DNA of 64,000 nt from Pithys albifrons albifrons (Eukaryota; Chordata; Aves; Passeriformes; Thamnophilidae), in NCBI RefSeq assembly GCF_047495875.1, contig NC_092460.1, positions 10,530,520-10,594,519 on the forward strand. The letters are read 5' to 3'. Under the pieces are notes generated by a model. The model made no database searches and had not been told where the DNA came from. It saw only the letters and a list, made by a program, of their open reading frames with translations. Position numbers and translations under genes: made by a program. Positions 1 through 62,758 of this stretch are shown here, in pieces. How positions within the stretch are numbered: position 1 is the stretch's first letter; each line of letters starts with the position of its first letter.

Positions 1-2805
1 TCCGCCAGCCGGTGGGTGCCTCTCTGATAATGCTGCTCTCTCTTCTTGGATGCTTTTTGTCCTGGGGTGCAGATGGACTTGCTTGTGCATTGGCTGCCAT
101 GGCCAAGGCAGTGTCCAGGGGCATTTTGTCATTGCCTTCATCTGCTTGCAGCGCAGCAGTGGATGCTGCAGAGCTGTGTGCAGTCAGAGCAGAGTGCTTT
201 TTCCAGCACAGTGGGTGCCTGTTCATGCACACCGGCAGGAGATGGCTGATTAGGTCTGTCTTGCCTCAGAGTGACTTGGTAGCACAGGCCAATCTGCCTC
301 CTGATGCTGCTTCAGCTTGTTTTTCTTTTTCCCTTTTGGAGTGTAGCTAAGGGAGGTTTTATTCATTCTTAAACATTTATTGCCAGATGCTCTTTTTGGA
401 ACTGTGGCAAGAGCTGTTAGTCCTTAGGATGTTTTGTAGTGTTATGTGTTTTCAGAAGGGAAGCTGAAGCAATCTGCTGTCCAGGTAAGGGGCCCTGGCA
501 GGAGCTGGCAAGCCCAGCTCACAGGGCTTGTGTCCTGACATGGGAAACTCTGTGCTCTTGCCCTCATTTGTTTTGATGATTGAGTTTTCAGATTAAAACA
601 AATTCCTCGATGCAGTTTCTCATCTGTCTTTCCATTGTGAAAACAATCTCCCCAGTTATTACTCATCCCGTTACCCAGATCAATCAGAGATGATTGGGCA
701 GAAGAAATAGAACAACTAAAAATAAGATGACAGGAAAAACAAAACTAATGAAATCTAAACATTTTGCCCCAGATAAGAAGTTATTTTACACTTCATAGCT
801 TTGCTGTAGCTGCTGCCTTTATGTGAGAATTCTTGAATGTATAGATGAATATGCCAAGCCCCAAAGAAAGTAAAATCTAATCTGGATTAGATGAATCTCT
901 ATCCATCATTTCTCTCTTCTACTGTAAATGTTACTGAGCATGCAACCCTGGTAAAGCCAACTGTGGGTCAAATTTTCCATGTTCTCATGCTCCACAGAGT
1001 TGACCACTCAACCTTTCTCTGTGGCTGTGAATCTGGCTATCAGGAATCTGATAAGCTGTACTTCCCAGCTCAGGAGTGGTGCCAACACCACATGGCTCAA
1101 TAAATAGCAGTGATGCAAAATGTCCTCAGCTCTGAATGAGCAGGAAGAGCACACTGAGATACCGACTTCTCTCCAGTGACATTGTTTGGGCTGGTTATGA
1201 ATGATCCAAACAAAGAAACACTGCAAAATACAGAGAATTGTCAATTATTGGCTGGTTCCTATTCATTGTGGGCTTTTATCTGCTGTGAGGGTTTGGTATT
1301 GCTGTCTGCACCCATCTCTCTCTCCCTGTCTTCCCCTGGGTGAAAAGCAGAAATCCTGTGCAATTCAATAGCTCATGCTTGTGGATTTTAATTTTTCTCC
1401 CCACTTTGTAATTTCCTTCTTTGGAAGAGACCTTGCAAGAGCAGGTCTAGTTTTCAGGCCACTGTGTAGTATCATTCTCTTTCATAAATAAACCAAGTCC
1501 CATATTAACACTAGCTTAAGTTTCCCTGCTTCCACTGATCTCATGGAAGGCTTTGTGCAGCACTTCATGTTTTGATGCTTAGGACAGAAGTTGGATGGTT
1601 TCTGAACTCATTTGTGAATGCTTTATACACTTTTGTTAGTATTTGAGTATCAGCCTGTAGCTGGGAGCCTTCCTGAGCCCTGAGCATTTCCCCTCTGGAG
1701 TATTTCTAGGTTGTGTCCCTGTTAGCTGTCTGTGCGCAGCAGCAGGAGCAAAGTGGTGACAGTGTTTTGGAGGTTTATTTGTCCTTGCTGTAGCCTTATC
1801 CCCAGGGCTGTCTGCCTGTGGGGTGGTACCATGCCTCCACTGTATGTCTTTTGGGCTAGTTTAACCCTAAATTGGGCGTGGGTTGCAAGTCCTCAGGGTG
1901 CTTGGCAGTGAGGACCAATGTGGTCAGTGAGGACAGAAGGGTAATTTGCTTTAAAACCCCTGTCCTGAGCCAAGGGAAATGCCAGTGTGCCTAGAGTAAC
2001 ATTCAGCTCTAGTTTGCCAGGTTGAAGTCAAGTTCTTAATCTTTTTTTTCTCATAATGCTTTTGGCCATTCATGGTACTTGGTTTGAAGATTAAAAATTT
2101 TCAGAGTGGACCTGGCTGAAATGCCATGTGCAGTTCTGGATGGCAAAGGCTGAGAAATTGTCCTATATTCACTGCAGTAGTGCAATAATTCATTAAATAG
2201 CAGGGAATGGCAAGGGTTAGAAACAGTTTCTTTCTTTTCTCTTTACTTTTGTACATTTTGTATTTTGTACAAATAGTACTGTGTATTTAACATAAAATTA
2301 CTGAATTGCCTCTGGGAGCAGTTTAAAGTATTCACTTAATCTTTTTTTAAATCCAAAATATGAGAGGTAAGGGAAAAAAGCCCAACCTTTTGCACTGAGG
2401 ATTTGGGATTTTCATTTTCTTTAAGGTCATCCAGTGACTTGATTCCTTATGCTGCTCCTTTTTTTTTTTAATAAGTTTCCATCTGTGGCAGAAGCTTTTG
2501 AGAAAAGCTGAACATATTAAAGTCAGTTGATAAACGAGATGGTTTTACTTGAATGTCAGACTATTAACCAAGAGGGGTGATGCGCAACACTGAGCTGGTA
2601 AAATCATCCCAAAACGTGATGGTTGGCTCTGCCGAAGGTTCGTGTGTCTAGGCTGGGCTCTTTTTGCCACCAGACAGGGAGGATACAATGTGGGTGCTGG
2701 GCTGGACTTTAATTTCAGTCCTGTTTGGGTGAGTTCTGATATATTTTGTAGGCTGGTTGGAAAGTGTTTTTCTGGAGGTAACTGGGTCTTTCTATCTTCC
2801 TTTAG
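1..2805 (+). other. GRIP2: GRIP2 intron upstream of exon A (partial)
   Basis: No exon resembling the end of PDZ1 was found, so the preceding exon lies outside the window. The open frame at 12-350 shows no family similarity. Short T-runs are the only simple repeats seen. Confidence 0.7.
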
Positions 2806-52963
<50,158 letters not shown>

Positions 52964-54915
52964 GCAGTGGGAGCAGAGCAGACAATGCCCAGAGCCTCTG
53001 CTGAGCTGTTGTGGTATTTGGGGTGTTTCTCCTGTTTTTTGCACTGGTATTTGTAAATGCTGTGTGTACCATAACCTTCAAGTGAGGAGGTGGGTCTCCA
53101 GTGAGCCTGTAGACCTCCAAATGTTGCTGGGAAGATCAGGGCTGGATGTGCATGTGGGGGCTGTGGCAGCAATGGTGATGGGACGAGCTGCCAACTGGAG
53201 GAAGGAGCATCCACAGACATGCCCTGTGGCAGGGCATCCCCCTGTGTCCTGGCTGTTGAGTGTGCAGGGTCCTGCCTCCAACATCCTCCTTGCCCTGAAG
53301 GCCTTGGCCATCCTATAACACACATGGTGCTATTACGTTCCTTTTTTGCTCAGTTAATTGCATACAGCAGGACTGAAATGCTTTTACTTTTATGTTGTGC
53401 CCAGCTCCATCATTCCAACGTTCCTGACAAATCAATTCCTGCAGTCCCCTGCACCCCTGATGCAGGGCTGTGGAGAGTGCTTGTTAGATGACATTTCAAA
53501 ATGTACTTGAGAGTGGCTGGATGCAATTCTTGTTCAGAAATTAGTATTTGCAACTGCCTTCTGCCAGCCCAATCCATATTCCCCACCTGGCCTGGCTTGC
53601 CCCATAGTGAGATGATGCACCTTGTCTCAGCATTGATTCCCATGAGCAATGTGGTTACCTGTGCTGCAGTGCTTAATGCAGAGTAGAGGCTGTACCCAAG
53701 GGCAAGGGCCTTGAGTACCTGCTCAACTCCCCAGCCACCTTGTTTGTCTGAGCTTTATGGAGATCTCTTGCTTGCAATCCTGGCCTGTGCCTGCAAGTAA
53801 ATAGCAGAATATTGAAATTCCCAGGGCTGCTGACCCTGATGTTCTGAGTTAATGAAACCTTGTCATCTCCCATCAGGCAGTGGCATGATAAATCCTTTGT
53901 TAGGTGGAGGTTGTGTCCCTGTGTCCCATGTGGGCTGGTTGGTGTGTGTGCCCACTTTGCCTGTTGCTGGCCTCATGTGGCTTTGCAAGCACAATGCTCC
54001 CCTCACTCCCAAGAGCCCCTGGCCCCGTGCGGAACAAGGGCTGTGATATTTGCATTGGTTCCCTCGTCTGCCTGCCATGTTCCATGTATTAGCACTTTAT
54101 GATGATGTTCGTGTCCTGGTGGTGGCGTGATCCTGGCCTTGCTTTCCTCTGGAAGCCTCGGGCACAGTGGAGTCGAGGAGCCTGTCAGCTGGTCACCACA
54201 GCCCTGGGCCCACTGTCCCTGTTCCCCGCTCTCCTTTTTGGCTCCTCCATCACCACCTCAAGTGGTGTCCATAGGTTTTTGGATGGGTGTACAGCACATG
54301 TTTGTTGCTTTGCTGAGCCACAACTTGCCCCGCCACTGTCTGTCCCTGACATCCCTCTGTGATAGCACAATGTATCAGGGTGTTTCTTCCAGACATGTGC
54401 CCGGCCCCATCCAGCTATTTGTTGTTGTAGCCATTTTCTCTTTGAGTATGCAATATCCCATACCATTGCTGCCACAACTAGATAATGTGCCATAATTGAT
54501 ACTGTGGAGCATTGACAGTGCAGCCGAAAGTGTTTTTATATGCAATATTCTGAGCAGTGGAAGCTCACTGGAGCTTCTCATAGGTTTTTAATGACAACTT
54601 TTATTAAAGGCTTTAAAAAAAAAAGAGTGGAAGAAAAACTTGGTCCTTGTATCCCTTCCTATGCATTTTGAATGATATGAAGATGAAATGCATTACTTAA
54701 ATGTGTATTTTTATCCATATATTAGAGTGTATTCCTTGTAAAGTATTTTTATATGCTAATTTTCTTATATATCTATGAAAGCACAATATTTAAAAATACA
54801 GCATTTCAAAGAATATTTTAGTCCTGTTTTGGACCTATTTGTAAATCTCTGCATTTAAATGGGATTGCAATGACTTTGACTTTTTTTTTTAATTAAATAA
54901 AAGCAAATGAAATGC
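52964..54915 (+). other. GRIP2: GRIP2 3' UTR
   Basis: Runs from the TGA to the predicted cleavage site just after the AATAAA at 54896. The first half is of mixed composition. The last 350 bases or so are AT-rich and carry ATTAAA at 54603-54608, a possible proximal poly(A) signal. The exact 3' end is inferred from signals, not observed. Confidence 0.75.
54603..54608 (+). terminator. GRIP2: Possible proximal poly(A) signal, ATTAAA
   Basis: ATTAAA is the commonest variant signal. An A-run follows at 54616-54625, so internal priming could mimic a transcript end here in oligo-dT data. Use in vivo is uncertain. Confidence 0.35.
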
Positions 54916-54938
54916 GTTTGTTTTTGTTTGTGTCTCTT
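54896..54938 (+). terminator. GRIP2: GRIP2 poly(A) signal with GU-rich downstream element
   Basis: AATAAA at 54896-54901 follows a run of ten T. Between about 54915 and 54938 there is a GT-rich stretch (GTTTGTTTTTGTTTGTGTCT) at the usual distance for CstF binding. Together these make a textbook vertebrate polyadenylation site in the expected orientation. Confidence 0.8.
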
Positions 54939-55462
54939 TCTGCTGCAGGACAATAGTGAGGGGATGCTCTGCTTTCAGCAACATTTTAACTTGCCGAAAG
55001 ACTCCCATTTATAAGACACATTGAAGGGCAACGAGGAGGACACACAGAGGGTTTTCCTGGGAGGCCACTGTTTGTAGGGCTATCATGCAGGGGTGGAGTT
55101 GTCCCCTGCCACCACACAGCAACGAGAGGCAATTTTGCTGTAGCTGGTAGCAGTAAGAGCTGGAGATGCTCATGCTCATGGTGACAGCAGTGCTTGCAGC
55201 TTTTGCACACTGGAAATCTTGTTGGGTTGAAGTTGGGCTACCTCATGACAAAACACTGATGCAACAAAGCACATGGTGGCCATGACATGGCAGTGTTTGC
55301 AAAGTTGTGGTTAATCCCTGCGACTGGCTTAGAAGGAGGACAGTGTGCTGGCAGGAGATTTCCCATCTGATGCTCAGCACCTTGCAGCTTCAGTGGGGTG
55401 CCTTGGGGAGCCGCACTGTGGCCAAATAATCCCACCTTCTGGAACCAGACATCCAAAGAGAT

Positions 55463-55588
55463 GACTAGAGCATGGTGCTAGTAACGCTAAGGTTGTGGGT
55501 TTGTTCTGTGTATGGGTCATTCACTTAGGAGCTGAACTCGATGATCCCAGTGGGTCTTTCCAGCTCAGAATATTTTGTGATTTTGTGA
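55463..55588 (+). mobile_element. tRNA-Ile-derived SINE with CR1-like tail (TguSINE1-like)
   Basis: The left part (AGAGCATGGTGCTAGTAACG, then AAGGTTGTGGGTTT and GTATGGGTCAT) follows tRNA-Ile(AAT) from the D stem through the T arm, with a decayed anticodon (AGT for AAT) and a decayed B box. The right part (GAACTCGATGATCCCAGTGG, then AATATTTTGTGATTTTGTGA) is the typical 3' end of avian CR1 elements. That union is the architecture of the zebra finch SINE family. The acceptor-stem end is missing, so the copy is 5'-truncated and old. Confidence 0.75.
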
Positions 55589-56777
55589 CTGCCATGAACC
55601 CAGAACATAGTTCCTTATGTCCCTATGCTGAAAGTTCCTTTCCTATGTTCTTGCAAAGGGGTTTGGGGTGCCCCTACATTTCAGTGTGGGCAGTGCAAGT
55701 TGAAATGCTGCCTGTATAGGGCCATAGGGAATCTCTGCTCACTGGCAAGGAAAGGGTGAGCTGGGTTTTGCAACCCTTCATGGCCAAGTGGGTAATGCAG
55801 GAAATTTCAGAGACTGAGCAGGGTATGGAAGTGCTCCTGGTTAGACCTGGGGAATCATTGCCACATGTAAATACATCTTATCTGCCAGATTATCTGCCAT
55901 CTCTGGCTGCCCTCCCGGGGCAAAGACTTCAGAACAAGGCCCTTTGCACATTTGGCACTGGGGCCTGGCCAAAGGTGCACAGAGCCAACCAAGGCACTGG
56001 AGTGATGTCAAGTTGAACAAGTGCCCATGCAATGTGACCCACAGGGTTTTGGTGTGTACCAGGTAAAAGGTTAACATGGTGCTGCTCTCCTGGTATGTGC
56101 CTCAGTGGGCAACATCTCCTGTTGATGTCACCTCTTATCCCATGGACCTCAGCTGCTGGAAGCAGCTGCAGTCTTGAGCAGGGGATGGCTGCCCATGGCA
56201 GGTAGTTGAAACCCTTCAGCAGCTCCCGGTGGCACTCAGTGACTTTTTTTAGTTCCTTGTTTATTTATTTTAACCTGAAGCACATTGCAGTTGCGTTCTG
56301 TGCTGCTATCAGGCTGCTTAGCCCAGGCATTGCAGGCTGTGCTGGAGAGGAGAAATGCCTGACAAAGTCCTCAATCACACCCAGCAGAGTAACCAGCCAA
56401 GCCAGAAAACTCCGAATAAAAACAGGTGTGGGGCTGATCCTCAGCATGGGGTGCTGGAGGCTCAGCAGTGATACTCAGATGCATTACTTTTCACAAATAG
56501 TAGCCACCTACATGTTGGTTTTTGGTTTCTCTACTTCAAATCAGGACTTAAGGAATGGATGCTCTGGTTTAACCTCCATCTGTTTGACTGAAGAAGTCAT
56601 CAGCAAGCATGAAATAACCTTCTGTATCCCAACTGACATATTTTTGCACTTTTACCCTTCCAATCTGTCCCCATCCCACTGGGTGAGGGAGTTACTGAGT
56701 GGCTGCGTGGGGCTGAGCTGTCAACCAGGATGAAAACATGATGGATGTGAACTCATATAGTGATAATACCTATTTTA

Positions 56778-56855
56778 CATATATAAATATATATAAATAT
56801 ATATATAAATATATATATAAATATATATACACACACACACACACACATATATATA
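56778..56855. repeat. (TATAAA)n-(TA)n-(CA)n microsatellite
   Basis: Repeated ATATAAAT units, then an alternating TA tract, then about ten CA units, then TATATATA. It lies between the two converging genes. Confidence 0.92.
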
Positions 56856-56954
56856 AAAAGGAATATTTTATGAGGATGTAAAAAACCCACAAAACCCCGC
56901 AAAAAACAACAACCTCAAAATAAGTAATAAGTTTAAAAGGCAGAACTGAGCTAC

Positions 56955-57011
56955 TCAAAGACCAAAAAAACCACCCAAGAGCATAGCTGGTTTATAAAGG
57001 AAAGTTTTATT
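56955..57011 (-). terminator. SLC6A6: SLC6A6 distal poly(A) signal with GU-rich element
   Basis: On the minus strand AATAAA lies at 57011-57006, followed about 30-50 bases on by GGGTGGTTTTTTTGGTC (plus-strand 56955-56975). This spacing and composition fit a functional vertebrate cleavage site near 56990. A second AATAAA lies at 57084-57079. Confidence 0.6.
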
Positions 57012-58235
57012 TTCAGTTATAAGGTGATTACAAACTCATCTAAAAAAGCAAAGATGACTTAAAAATATCCATATACATTTTATTTATCTAAAAAGCAAAA
57101 TGGAAACTGCAAAATACAAACATTTACCATATACACAAAGGTTAGGGGGTTTTAGGATTAAATTACACTCCAGGATTTTTTTCAAATACAAATATTCCGC
57201 TTTGGAACACACAAAAAATGTTTTAAAATGTTTTAAAAATATTTTTAAGATTTTTTCTTTAAAAAAAGTTCAGATGACATTTTTAAGGAGGCCATCATCG
57301 CCCTTGCCTCCGTGCTGTATGTGCTACTCATCACATTACTGTAGTCACAGTTGCTAGGAATTTAAATAATAAAAAAAAACACCACTGTTTTTTTTTAGCC
57401 AAACACATCAAACAAGATGGACCACCTCTTACAATGTGAAGTCCCTGGCAACATTATCAGGTAACAATCACAACATTACACTGGAGAAAAACAACATCCT
57501 ATTGAACAACAAGCACTTCAGAACAGTACTGGGATGCTGCGATGCTGAGAGACCAGTGCTGGCTTCCAGGACAGGAGCAGGTGACTAACTCAACTTGCCC
57601 CTTTTTTTTATCAGCCTCTCAACATAATTTTGCCACTGGTTTGTTTTTTTTTTTCTTTATATATTAATAAAAAAACTTCAAATCTTTTCAACATCTCAAC
57701 TGCAGAAGCAGGCAGAGTTAGAAAGACTGTGTATTGTGCTTCCAGGGACTCAGCTACAGGGCTGAACCTCCCCCCACATATGCACACACACAGGGCACGT
57801 GCACAGCTCCACAGCATAATTGAGTTTCATTTTCTTTTTTTAACCTGTATTTTTTCCAATTGTTTCGTCTGATTTCTCAGGTCAGGCCACATTTTCCCTC
57901 TGTTGCAAATGGGAAAGCAAGCAGCACCATCCTGCTGTGCACTGCAAAGCCACAGGGAACAAGCCTCCAAAAACTTGCCCCTTTCCAAATTCTCTTTAAT
58001 TTAGTTAACTCCTAAACCCCCTGGTAATTAAATTCTGACATTTCAGTGATTATTTCAAATTAGGACACAACAGCTGTGTCTGCTCTGCCATTCAATAGCC
58101 CAGCAATACCAGCAGGGTCAGGCTCGTTTCCAGTCACAAACCCTGTCACTGAAGTTTTCCACCTTTGATAGGGATGGGTGGGGTGATTTGTTTTCTTAAT
58201 GTTTTCAACCTGCAAAATATTGAGCCTACCTCTTC

Positions 58236-58267
58236 TTTTTTCTTTCTTTTTTTTTTTCTTTTTTTGG
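58236..58267. repeat. Polypyrimidine (T/C) tract
   Basis: Nearly uninterrupted T with scattered C on the plus strand, purine-rich in the SLC6A6 transcript. Confidence 0.8.
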
Positions 58268-58378
58268 TCAGATGGTGTTTGAAGCTATTTCTGCTCCTGT
58301 TTTAGGACATAGATAGGTTGAAATCACCAATTCCACTGACAAATAGAAAAAAACCCACACAAAATGTGACTTTTTCTA

Positions 58379-58460
58379 TTTATTTTTTTAATAGAAACAA
58401 ACAAATTGAGTTTTTTATTTTTTTTTAAGCAGAGAAGAATTGTCCATGTACACATTTATT
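58379..58460 (-). terminator. SLC6A6: Cluster of internal poly(A) signals in the SLC6A6 3' UTR
   Basis: Minus-strand AATAAA occurs at 58455-58460 and 58379-58384, with another in the T/A-rich stretch near 58415. Their density could allow alternative 3' ends, but the region is so AT-rich that some are expected by chance. Confidence 0.35.
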
Positions 58461-60451
58461 CTGGGCTGGCTGAGAAAAGCCACGATCTGGTGGAGGGTGC
58501 AGAGCTGGAGTAGGCAGTTTTTCAGCAGGGGCTGGTGCTGGTTATACTCAAGTCTTTCTTGAGCAATCTTTCCCATAGACTCATATTGACCTCTAATACC
58601 ATAAGAAAATTTCTGTGACCAAAATATGGAACTTGGGGAGCCTCTTTCTCATTATTTCATGGGTTTCTTAAGTATCAAGTGTCACTGAATCAACTAAGCA
58701 CTTCATTTCTTCAGCTTAGCTTTGATTATAAGAAATAAAAAAAGCTACCAGGGTCTGACAGTTCCTGACCTTTGCTCATGCAAATATATAAATACACAAC
58801 TACGTGTCAATCCTAACCACAAGGCTTTGGATGCTGATTTTGGAGAAAAGAAGTCCAAGGCAGCTGCCTGAACCCATGCCACACCCAACCTCCCATGCCA
58901 GGAGCCATGTAGTGCCTACAAAGAGCCAGGAGAGTTTTCAAGTCCAAAATTAAGACTTCCTTGGAGGGGCCATGGTCCAGGATTTTGTCATTACTTTCTT
59001 TCTTCCACCACCCCCATTTAGGAAAGACCATTTGGACACCCTGGCAGGTTGGCTTTTTGCTGGCAAGTGGTGCCTAAACCTCCTCAATCCTCATCCTGAA
59101 CAGCTTGGCAAGACTTAACACACATGCTTTGCAGCCTAGAAATAGAAGCAATGTCCCCACTGTGTGCGTGCATATGAGGGTGGAAGATTTCATCTACTAG
59201 TCTACTTTAACACAGATTTATTTTTATTCTTTTTACTGAAAGTGAGCAACTTACATTGAACCTCCTTGGAAATGATGTCAGCATCATCTTTCTTCCAAGT
59301 GTACTTGAGCTGCTTAACTAACTTGTCCACTCCATTCAATGCACAGCTTATTTAACATTTTATATACATTATGCCTCCATGAGTGATCCTGCAGTGACCA
59401 CAAGATGTGGAAGCTAATAATCAGTTATTCAAAAGTGTTCAAATCCTCCTCCCATGGATGGAAGTTCGCCATTAATGCAACAAGTGGGAGCTTTGAACCC
59501 AAGTGTGACAAGCACAACCTCAACAAAACTGTAAGTCTCCTTAGCAAAATAAAACAGACCAGGAGGAGACTTGGAAAAAACCTATTGAATGGAGATGTCC
59601 TTGTGTCTTCAGATGCATGTGGCTTATCTAACACCAAGACAAAGAAGAGGAACCAGGAGCATCTGCAGTTGAGACAGGAGGATGCACATAGGACTGAAAA
59701 CAGCTGCAGAAGGTGCTGTCCTGATGATGACATTGAAGGCTCTGCTGATGACTGCTGGGGTTTTTTTGGTGTTATAACAACTGTAAGGCTGCACTTTTTT
59801 CTTTTCCTGATTTCCTCCTCTCCTCAAGAACAGCAAAATCAGTTTTGCTGACCTGTCCTAGCAGACCATTCCTAACTCCCCTCCAGCCCCTAATTCCAGG
59901 AGCTGTGCTGCTGCTGTAGGGTGACCACCAGCACTGCTCTAGATGGAAAATGCAGGCTTTTGTATTTTCATTTACAACACAGGAACAAATCCATTGTGGA
60001 CCTACTATCTTAAACTTTAAAAAAGGACTTTTCTATGTGTATGGATCTATCTGGACCAGATGAAAAGGAAAGCTATGGATGAGAAGGAAAATTAGAATAA
60101 CAACAACAATAAAAAACCAGTTCTATTTATGAAATCATACTGTTTAAATACCAAGATACAGACTACTAGTAAAGTCCCTTACAATAGATGCTCATTCTGT
60201 GAGATCATCACTAGTGAGAGGTGAACTGAAAAGGTTTGGAAACTTGGGAAGAACAAAAAACAGGTCAGAAAATCTTGTGGGAAGAATGTTCCCCTTTATA
60301 TTTCTACTATCTCTTTATTTCAGTTCAGCTAGAAATAAATACTGCTGTAACTCTGCTATTTTCAAGCTAAGAAGAACCCATCAACACAAAGGTACATGAA
60401 ATATGAAAAGGTGTGCGTTTTGTCTTGGTTTATGCTGGCTTTAATCTCAGG

Positions 60452-60479
60452 GATCTCACACCAAAGATCTCACACCAAA
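60452..60479. repeat. 14-bp perfect tandem duplication
   Basis: GATCTCACACCAAA is repeated twice head to tail in the probable SLC6A6 3' UTR. Confidence 0.85.
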
Positions 60480-62181
60480 ACTACACTAAGTCTTCCCCGG
60501 ATCCAAACCAGTTCATCTATGACTAGTCATGATACTTTAATATAGAGTTCCTCATTTACACAAAACAGGTAAAATATGCCACAAGAGTTTAAACAAGTAA
60601 ATATATGAAAAAAATCAGTTGTCTTTGCAGTCAAAATAGGTAGAAAACACAAACTGTTTTAAAAATTATTTTTTAATAAATTTGGCAGAGGATCATGTTG
60701 AAATGCAAATTTATCACCAAGAAAAGTTCAGAAATCTGATAAAACTGTTAGGAAAAACCCCCAAACTATAAAAATGAAAGAGTTCTCACTGGAACTCAAA
60801 CCCCAGAGAAAACAAGAGGAATTAAGTACTTTTTTTTTTTTCAGGGGAGGGGGAAGGGGAGAGTGGAACTGTTTTCCAGAAACAATAATTTCTTGGCTCT
60901 TGGTGAGTCCCAGCCCTGCCTTGCAGACGTGCCAAGGAGCACAGCAGGGCCAGAGAAGCTGACATAGAGAATGCTTCAATGAGGTTGTTGCATATATGTG
61001 AGACATTTTCACTTGGAACATGGAAGCGACTGATTTGAATGGCACAGTTTGTATCGAAATGGGGTTGGGTTCTAGTTCTCTAGTAGTTGTATATTGAAAG
61101 GTGTAGTATCGGCCCTCTGGTTCTTCATACAAAGACACTCTCCGCAACATGGGAGAAGTTTAAATGCCCAGCTGATGCGCTGGAGACATCTCTGATGTAG
61201 CCAAACCATTTCTTTCCCTAACTAAAGCTTGTCTCAGCTCTACAGCACAAGAGTGATGTGCAAACAAACACAATGTATGACAATGTATATATATAAAAAA
61301 AGGAAATAAATCAAACGTCCCTGTTTCATCTGCACTCATAAAAACCATTTAGACCCCTCTAACCTGCTACTCCCTCTTCACCTGTGCCTGTTTGCTTCAG
61401 ACACTAATTGCAACGCAAAAATGAGAGTCCAAGCTGAAGTGCACTAAGAGAGTAATCTTTGATTACATTTCCTTGCCTTTGATTGTTAAAGGCTACTAAA
61501 AAAAAATGCTCTATGGATGTTTCTTTATTTTGGGCACATTTGATGACACCCTGTGGCTCTCAGAATTCCTCTTGTGATCTTTGATGGCTATTGCCACTCA
61601 CCCAGCAGGTGTCATTAGATGTTTGCTATCTCCAGCTGTGGAAAAGTTTCATTTAGAACTCTCAGAGCAACCAGAAAAAAGGAAACAAAAGTAATTCTGC
61701 CATGGCTGGTTTTGTTGCTACAACTCACCTATCTGATGCAAAAATATCTACAAATTTGAACAAGAAAGATTTTCAAAGTTACTGATGCATCCACTTTTTT
61801 CTTTAATAATTATTTTGGTCCATCTCTTAGCTTTAAATCATCCCTTTTCTGTTACAGGAAAACCAACAAGTTAACAAGTGTTTGTGCTGCTGTGTCCAGC
61901 TAGCCCATGGGACAAATCAAAAGATAAAATAAAACTACTGTGTAGGAATGTTAAGAACTGGTTATGTTCCTGTTTAGATAAATGATAAACTCTGCCCTGA
62001 CAGACAAAGCTGACAGCAGAATAAGCAGATACAAACTCTGCTTTAATCAAGCATTTCTTCTAAATACCTTTGGATACCTAACTGTGGTACATTAGAAAAA
62101 ACTCTTCCTTTAATAAAATGCCCACAAGAAAACGCTGAGTTTCACCAGAGAACCTGTTCCCAGCATAACCTGCTCAAGTCT

Positions 62182-62198
62182 AAAAAAAAAAAAAAAAA
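62182..62198. repeat. A17 homopolymer
   Basis: Seventeen A residues on the plus strand, followed by G/A-rich sequence. No target-site duplication or retrocopy body was recognised beside it. Confidence 0.85.
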
Positions 62199-62477
62199 GA
62201 AAAGAAAATGCTTTTGTGCATGTTTTGGACAGTCTTTGGGGATCCAATTCCCCATGGAAAAAAAATCACCTGGACCACATTAAGTGGACCCCCCATTCCT
62301 ACACTCTTTATAGTGGTTTCTCTTCACTCCCCAGTCTCACCTGGAACAGTATTCAATTCCTCCTGGTCAATGCAAAATATTTCAGTGTTACATGTTCTCT
62401 TTGCTTTAACTTAAATTCCCAAAAGCCCTGTTCCTTTAGTTTGTAAAATTAATAAATATGTCCCTCCATCCCCCTAA

Positions 62478-62503
62478 AAATCAAATCAAATCTAATCAAA
62501 TCA
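62478..62503. repeat. Short (ATCAA)n-like repeat
   Basis: TCAAATCAAATCTAATCAAA, a few degenerate pentamer units inside the probable SLC6A6 3' UTR. Confidence 0.6.
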
Positions 62504-62723
62504 CGTTTTAACCCAATGATGAGCAAGGAGACTGAGGGCTCTAAGTCCACTACTGCTATTTAGTAACACGGGACAAGGGACTTTCATAGTCCTTTTGTCT
62601 GTTCCTCCAACAGCAATGACACCCCCCTCTCCCCCAAATAAATAAATAAAGCAAATCCTGGTTACTGAACTTGGAAAAGCATTTTTGAGATACATGGATG
62701 AAAAGCACCTGTTTGCTGTGTGC

Positions 62724-62758
62724 TATTATTATCATCATCATCATTACTATTATTATTA
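62724..62758. repeat. (ATT)n/(ATC)n trinucleotide repeat
   Basis: ATTATTATCATCATCATCAT followed by ACTATTATTATT, inside the probable SLC6A6 3' UTR. Confidence 0.85.

Larger units (their letters stand above)
54916..56989. other. GRIP2-SLC6A6 intergenic gap
   Basis: About 2.1 kb between the two converging poly(A) sites. It holds the tRNA-derived SINE (55463-55588) and an AT/CA microsatellite (56778-56855). No reading frame with recognisable similarity was found. Confidence 0.6.

Noticed and set aside
12..350. Hydrophobic 112-codon open frame, possible signal peptide
   Set aside because: Three overlapping frames are open here, which indicates few stops rather than coding. No GRIP2 or other similarity was seen.
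55463..55535. A tRNA-Ile gene
   Set aside because: The acceptor stem and most of the D arm are missing, the anticodon is changed to AGT and the B box is mutated. A CR1-like tail follows directly, so it is a SINE.
59405..59851. 148-codon open frame on the plus strand
   Set aside because: No recognisable domain, no upstream promoter or splice context, and it lies antisense within the probable SLC6A6 3' UTR.
62182..62198. Tail of a processed pseudogene
   Set aside because: The A17 run has no recognisable retrocopy beside it and no visible target-site duplication.
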